64,000 nt of DNA from assembly GCF_018861065.1 (NCBI RefSeq), contig NZ_JAHKQO010000007.1:263409-327408 (forward strand), given 5' to 3'. Shown here piece after piece: positions 30,129 to 37,654 of the stretch; the first letter of the stretch is position 1; each line of letters opens with the position of its first letter. The notes beneath the pieces are model-generated. The model saw only the letters and a list, made by a program, of their open reading frames with translations. It was not told the DNA's origin and ran no database searches. Source of the DNA: Paraglaciecola arctica. Its GTDB lineage: Bacteria; Pseudomonadota; Gammaproteobacteria; Enterobacterales; Alteromonadaceae. The position numbers were made by a program, and so were the translations under genes.

Positions 30129-30620
30129 ATGCTTGAATATATTATAAATATGTGGGATTTGGCTGTACAGGGCGACAGGCAGGGAATATGGTTTTGGGCA
30201 TCTGTTTATACTTTTTTAATATGTAGCTATTCAGCGCTATTTCAGTCGCTTATCCGCACATGGCCCAGTACCAAAGGTCAGCTCATGCACCTTGGGCTTG
30301 ATAAGTTTGGAAGCACAATGAATTTCTCTGAGCAAGATTATATGCCTGAAGCGCTGTATACCTACCAAATAGCAGGTAAAACTTATCAAGGTAAGCGAAT
30401 TTCGCCATGGATAATCGTCGCTAGCCATAACGCTCAGTTTGTACTTAAAAAGCAGCTTGCTAAAGTCGAGACTTTTGCTGACAACAAAGTGAAAATTTTC
30501 TACAAGCCTTCTAACCCTGCAAAAAGTTGGCTTATCTTACCCAGTAAATTTGGGATCACCATGACTATTTTAATCAGTTTACTACCAGCACTGAGTTATT
30601 GGCTAGAATTTTACAGCTAA
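30129..30620 (+). CDS. DUF3592-type membrane protein
   Basis: The 163-residue protein has an N-terminal membrane helix (about 20-42) and a C-terminal one (about 142-160). Between them is an extracytoplasmic or cytoplasmic beta domain with the YTYQIAGKTYQGKRIS and V-KIFYKPSNPAKSWL stretches typical of DUF3592. The function of the family is unknown. An AGAGGT site precedes the ATG. No operon partner is evident. Confidence 0.7.
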   Translation: MLEYIINMWDLAVQGDRQGIWFWASVYTFLICSYSALFQSLIRTWPSTKGQLMHLGLDKFGSTMNFSEQDYMPEALYTYQIAGKTYQGKRISPWIIVASHNAQFVLKKQLAKVETFADNKVKIFYKPSNPAKSWLILPSKFGITMTILISLLPALSYWLEFYS

Positions 30621-30800
30621 CGCCAGTTACTTTTTAGTTGTTAGAGTAAAATCGAATATGCCCCATAAAGTACTGTTTAAATTATGATTATTAGTGTATT
30701 CATATTTCGTGTTGGGGGACGTCAATACTAAAGTCTAATGGTTGTCAGCAAGTTAACACTGTAACTTGTGCGATAATCCTTCTCTCTCACTGGCCATTTA

Positions 30801-32270
30801 ATGCCTTTTTGGAAAAAATACCTTAATCCAAAATTCTATTTAGTTTTACTTATTATAGTATTTTCAGTTGCATTAAGTGCCATAGTCTCTTTGTCGAAAT
30901 CTGTAGAGGACCAAAGTTTACTTGAACTTAAAAGTCTAACCCCTGCGTTCGATATTGTTAGCCACGAAGTGCTAAAACCACTGTTTATTGCAGAGACTGT
31001 AGCTAGAGCTTCATCATTAAAGTCCCATATGAATGATGAAGTGATTGACAGTAAAAAAATGATAGCGCTACTCAATGAACTGTCGAAAGAGTTTGAAATG
31101 AACTTTTTTGTGGCCAGTGAAACCAGTCTTACCCAATATTTTTCAGATGGTTCAACATTACCGCTTAATTCCGAAACAGTGGAATGGTATTTTCGAGCAA
31201 AACAATCGTCACTAAATATAGTGGCTGGCTTGGGGAATAGAGAAGACATTCATATTTATTTTGATATTAAAATTCATAATGAACAAGGAGAGTTTTTAGG
31301 TTTCATTGGTGTGAGTAAAAGACTAAATAGAATTATTTCTTCTTTTGAAAATATTAAAAATACCTACGACTATGATTTTATCTTTGTTGATGACAATGAC
31401 GATATTGTGCTTTCTTCTGATAAAAGTTTATTGGCCGATGGTAAACGCATAAAAAACTTACAACAACTGCCATGGTTTCAAGCATTCACTCCAAAACAAC
31501 GTTCCGGACAGCAATCGAACGATAATATTTTAGTTGATGTAGAAGGAAATGACTTCTTAGTCACTAAGGTGGAACTCAAGGCGCTTAACTGGAAACTCTT
31601 TTTAGTTAATTCTTTGCAAGTAAGACAGAGTGAAACAATTAAGTTGTTTCTAATACAAACTGTAAACTTTATGTTTGTTTTGCTGTTGGGCTTATTAATT
31701 GCAAGGATTGGCATACCTTATATTCAAGCTGAGTTTGCGAGCAAATATCAAATTGATCCTTTAACTCAATTGCCAAATAGAGCGCATCTGGAATGGCGCT
31801 TTAAACAATTTAAGAAAGATAAACAAAGTCTCGGTGCAATTATTGTTGATATCGATCACTTTAAGATGATTAACGATACTTATGGTCACGCAGTGGGCGA
31901 TTTGATTTTATGCGAATTTGCAGAATTGCTTAAGTCACAGCTTCGTGAGGTTGACGTCATTGCCCGTTGGGGTGGGGAAGAGTTTGTTATTTTATTACCG
32001 TCTACTGAATTTCACACAGCTTATGAGGTAGCTGAAAGGGCGAGAGTTGTCATTTCAAATCATAATTTTACGGTCGGCGATAAAAAACTAAGTATGAGTG
32101 CTAGTTTTGGAGTGGCATTCAGAGCGAGAGCCTACAAGTTAGTAGATATAGTAACTCATGCTGACCACGCTCTTTATTTGGCGAAGCGAGAGGGCCGAAA
32201 CACAGTGCGTACCACTAATGATCTCAAGAGCAATGCACCACTAAAGGTTTCTAACGTTAGAGTAACTTAA
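30801..32270 (+). CDS. Membrane diguanylate cyclase with periplasmic Cache-like sensor
   Basis: The 489-residue protein has an N-terminal helix (about 10-32), a periplasmic Cache-type sensor (35-285) with FIGVSKRLNRI and DYDFIFVDDND, a second helix (about 289-310), and a GGEEF domain (320-480). The catalytic motif GGEEF is intact at 391-395. An inhibitory RxxD site (R382-D385) sits five residues before it, so product feedback is expected. It makes cyclic di-GMP from GTP in response to an external ligand. It is monocistronic and convergent with the TetR gene. Confidence 0.93.
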   Translation: MPFWKKYLNPKFYLVLLIIVFSVALSAIVSLSKSVEDQSLLELKSLTPAFDIVSHEVLKPLFIAETVARASSLKSHMNDEVIDSKKMIALLNELSKEFEMNFFVASETSLTQYFSDGSTLPLNSETVEWYFRAKQSSLNIVAGLGNREDIHIYFDIKIHNEQGEFLGFIGVSKRLNRIISSFENIKNTYDYDFIFVDDNDDIVLSSDKSLLADGKRIKNLQQLPWFQAFTPKQRSGQQSNDNILVDVEGNDFLVTKVELKALNWKLFLVNSLQVRQSETIKLFLIQTVNFMFVLLLGLLIARIGIPYIQAEFASKYQIDPLTQLPNRAHLEWRFKQFKKDKQSLGAIIVDIDHFKMINDTYGHAVGDLILCEFAELLKSQLREVDVIARWGGEEFVILLPSTEFHTAYEVAERARVVISNHNFTVGDKKLSMSASFGVAFRARAYKLVDIVTHADHALYLAKREGRNTVRTTNDLKSNAPLKVSNVRVT

Positions 32271-32512
32271 CAGCTTATTTAATGACTTGGGTCATGCTGA
32301 TTAAATGGTCTTTGGTGTTCGATATTAATCTTTGGTTATTTTTCAGGTGAGCAAAACTCTATCAATATCGTGTTAACTAAAGGTATAGAGAGGCAGCTTA
32401 TCTGGCTAGACGCTGATTTATCAATTATTAAACTTGTATCTCAGACACCACCTTCCCAATATTCTTTATTTGAATGCGGTACTCGTAAATTGGCAATACA
32501 GCTACAACCAAT

Positions 32513-33127
32513 TCAACTTTGTACTTGGTATTGGGTCAAAAACATTTCTACAGCTGAGTCTATAATGTGCTTATATTTGGCAGGTTCTGGGAAGTCTCCG
32601 AATCCAATAATTTGTGGCCAATAAGCAAATGACTTGAGTAAGCTACTGAATTGAGTGGCTGCTATATCAATATCATCAATAGCGAGACGCCCATCTTCTG
32701 TGGCATGTTTCAGCCAAATGTTGAGTCCACTTTCAGCATCAGCAATGTGTGCCAAAGTTTGCTGTTTAGTATTTTCACTATGTAAACATTCAGCGATGAT
32801 CAGCCGAGACACACTAATAAAGGTCGGCGATTTCAGTAGTTGCATTTCTTGATCAGCAATAGTGGTTAATTGCTCTTTCAAGGTGAGCGTTTTTTGGTAG
32901 GGATAAACTGTAGCGGTTAGCGCTTGCTCCCACATTATAGAAGTAATCTCAACAAACAATGCGTCTTTACTTGGGAAGTGATTGTATACGGTGCGTTTCG
33001 ACACATTGGCCGTTTTAGCAATTTGGTCCATGCTAGTTTTTTGGAATCCGTGACTGTCGAACTCTTGAATTGCCGCATTTACGATGTCTTGTTTTTTACG
33101 GTCGCTTAAGGTCTGTTTGTCTTGCAT
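32513..33127 (-). CDS. TetR/AcrR-family transcriptional repressor
   Basis: The 204-residue protein has an N-terminal helix-turn-helix (about 12-58) with TSMDQIAKTANVSKRTVYNH and a helical ligand/dimer domain of the AefR-like TetR type. It is divergent from the MBL-SDR operon across 100 bp that contain a perfect TetR-style palindrome. It therefore most likely represses that operon, and perhaps itself, until an inducer binds. The inducer is unknown. Confidence 0.92.
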   Translation of the reverse strand: MQDKQTLSDRKKQDIVNAAIQEFDSHGFQKTSMDQIAKTANVSKRTVYNHFPSKDALFVEITSIMWEQALTATVYPYQKTLTLKEQLTTIADQEMQLLKSPTFISVSRLIIAECLHSENTKQQTLAHIADAESGLNIWLKHATEDGRLAIDDIDIAATQFSSLLKSFAYWPQIIGFGDFPEPAKYKHIIDSAVEMFLTQYQVQS

Positions 33128-33190
33128 TAGGTTACATGTGTTGGCTTTTTAAAATATTTTACACTCATGAGTTTACTTTTTCAATTTTAA

Positions 33191-33217
33191 ATGTAAACTA
33201 TACGGTGTAGTTTACAT
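33191..33217. promoter_or_regulatory. TetR-type operator between the regulator and the MBL-SDR operon
   Basis: The arms ATGTAAACTA and TAGTTTACAT are perfect 10-bp inverted copies around a 7-bp centre. The site ends 10 bp before the MBL ATG and touches its GGAG ribosome site. A further half-site-like AGTTTAC lies near 33170. Size and symmetry fit a TetR dimer. Confidence 0.75.
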
Positions 33218-33227
33218 GGAGTGAAAA

Positions 33228-34370
33228 ATGAAGAGTGTTAATACAGTCAGCTTGAAAGTGATCTATCTGATTATTTTGACAATGGCAACAAACCAATTGA
33301 GCGCGGCACAACCAATGAAATATAACGAACAATACAATCAGCGATTAAATACTAGTCATATTGCACAGGGGGCTTATATCAATGCAGATCCCAAGGTTAA
33401 ACAAGACATGTCGAAACTTGGCAGTATTTTAAAACGTTATATTTTCGAAACGAGAGTTGACTCAGAGCCGACCAGCGTGCCACTGCGAGAAGTCGATATT
33501 GATGTGTTGCAAAAAACTTCAAGCGATGCGGTATATCGATTGGGGCACTCTAGTATGTTATTGAAATTAAATAATCAAATTTGGCTGACCGATCCAGTAT
33601 TTTCAGAGCGCGCGTCACCGGTGCAATGGATGGGGCCCAAACGTTTTCACCCTGTACCGATTGAATTGCAGGGATTAACAAAGATTAAAGGCGTGATTAT
33701 TTCCCACGATCATTATGACCACTTAGATAAAGCATCGATTCAGTTATTAAATGACAGGGTTGAACATTTTATTGTGCCACTTGGGGTAGATAAACACTTG
33801 CTCGAATGGGGTGTACCCAAAACCAAGATCCACGCACTCGATTGGTGGCAAGAACTTAATATTGATGGTGTGCAACTTGTGGCGACTCCTGCCCAACACT
33901 TTTCAGGTCGTGGCGTCTTTGATAGTAATCACACATTATGGGCATCTTGGGTGATTAAAACTCAACAACATAGTTTATTTTTTAGTGGTGATAGCGGTTA
34001 TTTCGACGGCTTTAAGTTAATTGGAGAGCGATATGGTCCCTTTGATCTCACTATGATGGAAACTGGAGCATACGACAAAGACTGGGCTGACATCCATATG
34101 CTGCCAGAACAAAGTGTGCAAGCCCATCTAGATCTGAATGGGCGAGTGTTATTGCCTGTTCACAACGGCACTTTCGATTTAGCACTGCACCCTTGGTATG
34201 AACCCTTTGCGCGCTTAGCGGTGGCGGCAGTAACTCATAACGTGGAAATTGCCACGCCAGTAATGGGTGAAAAAGTGTTACTTAATCAGCCTAGAGAAAA
34301 TCAATCTTGGTGGGCTAAACAGTCTACTAGTGTCACAGAATCACAATATTTGTTGGGAGAAGTAAAATGA
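33228..34370 (+). CDS. Exported metallo-beta-lactamase-fold hydrolase (RomA/NAPE-PLD-like)
   Basis: The 380-residue protein has a signal peptide of about 27 residues ending in SAA-QP. The zinc motif H160-D-H162-Y-D164-H165 is intact, with later ligands in TPAQHFSGRG, FSGDSGYF and the LPVHNGTF stretch. The WMGPKRFHPVP segment is characteristic of RomA/UlaG/NAPE-PLD-like members, which hydrolyse phosphodiester or lactone substrates. It overlaps the SDR gene by 4 bp and is under the probable TetR operator. This suggests an inducible detoxification or lipid-modifying pair, substrate unknown. Confidence 0.85.
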   Translation: MKSVNTVSLKVIYLIILTMATNQLSAAQPMKYNEQYNQRLNTSHIAQGAYINADPKVKQDMSKLGSILKRYIFETRVDSEPTSVPLREVDIDVLQKTSSDAVYRLGHSSMLLKLNNQIWLTDPVFSERASPVQWMGPKRFHPVPIELQGLTKIKGVIISHDHYDHLDKASIQLLNDRVEHFIVPLGVDKHLLEWGVPKTKIHALDWWQELNIDGVQLVATPAQHFSGRGVFDSNHTLWASWVIKTQQHSLFFSGDSGYFDGFKLIGERYGPFDLTMMETGAYDKDWADIHMLPEQSVQAHLDLNGRVLLPVHNGTFDLALHPWYEPFARLAVAAVTHNVEIATPVMGEKVLLNQPRENQSWWAKQSTSVTESQYLLGEVK

Positions 34371-35221
34371 ATAAGGTTGCCTTAATTACAGGTACATCAA
34401 CAGGTTTGGGGCTGTCATTAGCGGTTAAAATGTCACAACAAGGATTTAAAGTTTACGCCACCATGCGGGACTTGAGCAAAGCGAATAAGTTACAACAGCA
34501 GGCCGCTGATAAAAATCTAGACATAGAGATTTATCAGCTAGATGTACAAGACAATGCAAGCATTCAAAAGTGTGTTGAAAAGGTGATCGCACAACAAGGC
34601 AAAATAGATGTTTTAGTTAACAACGCCGGTGCTGGTTTTGTGAAAACGACAGAGCATGCAACTGAATCAGAAATTGATTGGGTAATGGATGTTAACTATA
34701 TGGGGGTGGTGCGTTGCACTAAAGCCGTTTTGCCTTATATGCGTAAAGCGCGCAGTGGGCATGTTATCAATGTGACGTCTGTAGGAGGATTAGTTGGGCA
34801 GCCGTTTAATGAGTTCTATTGTGCCGCAAAGTTTGCTGTTGAGGGCTACACCGAGTCTTTGGCTAGCTATGTGCAACCAACTTTCGGTGTGAAGTTTTCT
34901 TTAGTCGAACCCGGTGGTATTAGTTCTGAGTTTGCGTCCTCTGTGCTTGCGCAAATCGAAGGTACTGGTGGCATGGTTGAAGATGAATATTTGCCCGTGT
35001 TACAAAAATACATTGGAAATGCTCAGCAAAGAGCAACTTCAGAAGGCTTGTATCAAACATCTGACGAAGTCGCTGATGTGGTATTGCAGGTAGCTAACAA
35101 TAATGCGCCACCTGTTAGAGTCAGAACGTCTGAGTGGGCTGAAAATTTTGCGAGCTTAAAAACTAAGGTGGATCCAGATGGCTTTAAACAGCAGCAACAA
35201 ATTTTTAAGAGCTTACTTTAG
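34367..35221 (+). CDS. Short-chain dehydrogenase/reductase
   Basis: The 284-residue classical SDR has the NAD(P)-binding TGTSTGLG loop (residues 8-15), NNAG at 85-88, catalytic S138 and the YCAAK active site (Y151, K155). A basic residue after the second strand (R34) suggests NADP preference. Its start overlaps the MBL stop (ATGA), giving translational coupling, and the pair shares the TetR operator. The substrate is probably an alcohol or ketone generated or detoxified with the MBL enzyme. That link is inference. Confidence 0.9.
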   Translation: MNKVALITGTSTGLGLSLAVKMSQQGFKVYATMRDLSKANKLQQQAADKNLDIEIYQLDVQDNASIQKCVEKVIAQQGKIDVLVNNAGAGFVKTTEHATESEIDWVMDVNYMGVVRCTKAVLPYMRKARSGHVINVTSVGGLVGQPFNEFYCAAKFAVEGYTESLASYVQPTFGVKFSLVEPGGISSEFASSVLAQIEGTGGMVEDEYLPVLQKYIGNAQQRATSEGLYQTSDEVADVVLQVANNNAPPVRVRTSEWAENFASLKTKVDPDGFKQQQQIFKSLL

Positions 35222-35265
35222 GTTTTTAGTTATTTGGTAGTTTTAGCCAGATGCTGCGTAACGAT

Positions 35266-35306
35266 AGCCTAAACAAAGTGAAACTATGAACAACCTTGTT
35301 TAGGCT
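35266..35306. terminator. Long hairpin between convergent SDR and Usp genes
   Basis: An 11-bp perfect stem (AGCCTAAACAA and complement) has a 19-nt loop. It lies between two convergent stop codons, so it could end both transcripts. There is no strong T-run, so rho-independent termination is uncertain. Confidence 0.5.
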
Positions 35307-35329
35307 TGTAAATTAAAGTGTGTTACTAA

Positions 35330-36211
35330 CTAAGGTTGTATTACCAAAATATCAGTTTTTAATAATCCCAAAACACTTTCTGAGGTGTTACCCATGATTT
35401 TAGCCGTGATTCCTTTACGTCCAATACTGCCCATTACGACTAAACCTGCTGAGCATTTTGAAGCAATACTTGGAATCACTTTAGCAGCGGGACCCGCTTT
35501 AAAATGAATATTTGCCAATGGTATATCGTAATCCCCAAGCATGGTTTCGATGATAGGTAGGTATCTCGATTTAGCGTCGTTTACTAAGGTTTTTTTATCA
35601 ATGATACCTAAGTCTTTTAATACCGGTGATATAGGGATGCTGTAACAAATATGTAGCGGCATATTGGCGTTAGTGGCAAAGGTGATCCCTGCATCAAGCA
35701 ATTTTTGATTCAGTTCTTGTTTTGATGTCGAATGAGTACCTAAGTCAAGTGATACCATAATGGTTTGTTTTTTACGCCATTTTTTTTCTGCCACAATTAA
35801 TGTAGGTACAAGGTTGTTGCGAATTAGATGCCAATCAGTGGGTACGTAAAAAAGCCCTTCGCTGCGATGACCTGTTTTAATAATTAAATCGTAAGCATGT
35901 GACTCGCAATGTTGCTTGACCCAGCCAACTATATCTTTTTCCCACAACACTTCACATGAAGAGTCATCTTGTAGATTCAGTAGTGCTATTTCACTTTTAA
36001 GCCACTTATTTCCAGAAGATATAATCTTATTTTGGATATCATCTCGTTGCTCTTGATTTAATTTAGCCGCGAACTTAGTTAAATTTTCGTAATGAAAGGC
36101 CACAATATGTAATTTGGCTCCGGTACGCTTACACAACGACTTGGCATGTGCTAAAGCGCTTTGCTGCTTGTCTTGTTGATCTGCAATTACCAAAACTTTT
36201 TCAATTTTCAT
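35330..36211 (-). CDS. Tandem universal stress protein, UspE-like
   Basis: The 293-residue protein has two Usp domains (1-140 and 148-293). The second ends with a complete nucleotide-binding signature, VVMGSIGRKGITAKIMGNTSESVL, split by family-typical residues at about 263-286. The tandem layout and length match E. coli UspE. It is distinct from the SulP-linked Usp at 22976. Its role is probably in stress survival, with ATP binding likely through the second domain. It is monocistronic, with no regulator adjacent. Confidence 0.88.
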   Translation of the reverse strand: MKIEKVLVIADQQDKQQSALAHAKSLCKRTGAKLHIVAFHYENLTKFAAKLNQEQRDDIQNKIISSGNKWLKSEIALLNLQDDSSCEVLWEKDIVGWVKQHCESHAYDLIIKTGHRSEGLFYVPTDWHLIRNNLVPTLIVAEKKWRKKQTIMVSLDLGTHSTSKQELNQKLLDAGITFATNANMPLHICYSIPISPVLKDLGIIDKKTLVNDAKSRYLPIIETMLGDYDIPLANIHFKAGPAAKVIPSIASKCSAGLVVMGSIGRKGITAKIMGNTSESVLGLLKTDILVIQP

Positions 36212-36493
36212 CTGTGTATCCTGAACATTTCTTTGAGTTGTATACTAGTCATTGTAAGCAGGAAGGCAATTGATCTACAACAATAAATATAAGTAGCTTG
36301 GGTTTATTATTGCATTTACGTTCAAAGCTACGTTTTTAAATCAAGTTGTGCATTTGGCTGTAGCTTTAACATGAGCAGGTTTGTAACGTAGAAGTGTAAG
36401 TTTTGCCTGCTCTTGTTTGGAACAGGCAATGAATATCATTTTCAAAAATTGATAATTTAGAATGGAACATGCCTTTTATTGGTAGATCTATTC

Positions 36494-37591
36494 TTAGTTC
36501 AAATAATATTTACGAATTTGCTGTAGTTCATCATCACTTACCTTTAGTTCTTGTTGAATGTAATTCAAAACTGAGCCAGAAGTGGTTTCCATATAAGCGA
36601 TGGCTTCTTCAATCATAGGTCGTCTAACGCCTGCAAATACTTTAACCACGTCTTTTGGTAGCTTGCTAAAAAACGCGTACATTTTTTGTTGCTCTGGATC
36701 CATATCTTCGGGAGCATGGAACAGCTCGTTAGGATCAAGATATTGCTCAGATAATAAGTAATCTTTGATTGCAGTTTCTTTATCCACGCCTAAGGCTGTT
36801 AAAATCAAAACACCCGCAACACCTGTGCGGTCTTTGCCAGCTGTACAGTGAAACAACAGTGGTTCGCCAGTGGAAGCGAGTTGGTCAAACATTTGGCTGT
36901 AATTTTGTGTTTGTTGTTTGACAATTTCTGGATACATTTTTGCAAACAGTCGTTCGGCTTTTTGTTGGTTTAGTGAAGGATCCATCAATACTTTAGCAAA
37001 CTCCTGCATGTCTACTACTTGAGAGTAATCTTCATAGATAAGGGTCATGTCACCGGCTTTCCATTGCGTAACTTCAGAAGCTCGTTCATTTTGGTCACGA
37101 AAATCAATCACACTTTTAATACCTAAATCAGCAATATAATTATAATCGTTATCGGTTAGATTCGATAAAATGCCTGAACGAAACAATTTGCCTAGTTTGA
37201 CGGTTTTTCCATCGGTTGTTTGGTAACCACCTAAATCGCGGAAATTGCGGCCTTTTTCTAAAGGTAACAAACGGCTGGCTGAACTGGCCTGAGTCCCGTT
37301 TTTGGGTCGGATAGTAAAATATTTACGTTGATGTGCTCCTTGTTTAGGCCACTGAAATTGGTTGCCTGTGATTTCAGCGACAACTTTGTGATTTTTGCCA
37401 CTGATTTCGCTAATGTCAGAAGCGACTAGCACTTCTACAGTTTGAGTGTTGTCTGTGGCAAGCCAATTCAGCTTGTAAGTGGAGTTTGCCTGATCAAAAG
37501 TCACATCCAATGCAGAAATGTTGTTTTCAGGAATAGCACTACATGCAGCTAACGTGAAGGCAACGATTGACACTATAAATAGATTTTTCAT
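36494..37591 (-). CDS. Lipoprotein tyrosine/dual-specificity phosphatase
   Basis: The 365-residue protein has a lipobox (LAAC) placing the acylated cysteine at C17, so it is membrane-attached outside the cytoplasm. An N-terminal beta domain precedes a phosphatase domain (about 110-365). The phosphatase has the NFRDLGGY start motif, D163 in DFRD, and the P-loop HCTAGKDRTG with catalytic C249 and R255. That signature is the MptpB/LipA type, which acts on phosphotyrosine and phosphoinositides. It lies 63 bp downstream of a TonB receptor on the same strand, suggesting a joint unit that dephosphorylates an imported or surface substrate. Confidence 0.88.
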   Translation of the reverse strand: MKNLFIVSIVAFTLAACSAIPENNISALDVTFDQANSTYKLNWLATDNTQTVEVLVASDISEISGKNHKVVAEITGNQFQWPKQGAHQRKYFTIRPKNGTQASSASRLLPLEKGRNFRDLGGYQTTDGKTVKLGKLFRSGILSNLTDNDYNYIADLGIKSVIDFRDQNERASEVTQWKAGDMTLIYEDYSQVVDMQEFAKVLMDPSLNQQKAERLFAKMYPEIVKQQTQNYSQMFDQLASTGEPLLFHCTAGKDRTGVAGVLILTALGVDKETAIKDYLLSEQYLDPNELFHAPEDMDPEQQKMYAFFSKLPKDVVKVFAGVRRPMIEEAIAYMETTSGSVLNYIQQELKVSDDELQQIRKYYLN

Positions 37592-37654
37592 TGAAATTTT
37601 CTCTATCTTAAAAGGGCAAAGTGCCTAACACTTTGCCAACAATAATGAGTTAAA

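Noticed and set aside
32370..32624. 84-codon frame on the plus strand
   Set aside because: Its second half runs antisense to the well-supported TetR gene and has no domain or clear ribosome site.
36394..36434. Hairpin TTGCCTG/CAGGCAA between the Usp and phosphatase genes as a terminator
   Set aside because: The stem has a mismatch, and neither strand shows a T-run after it.
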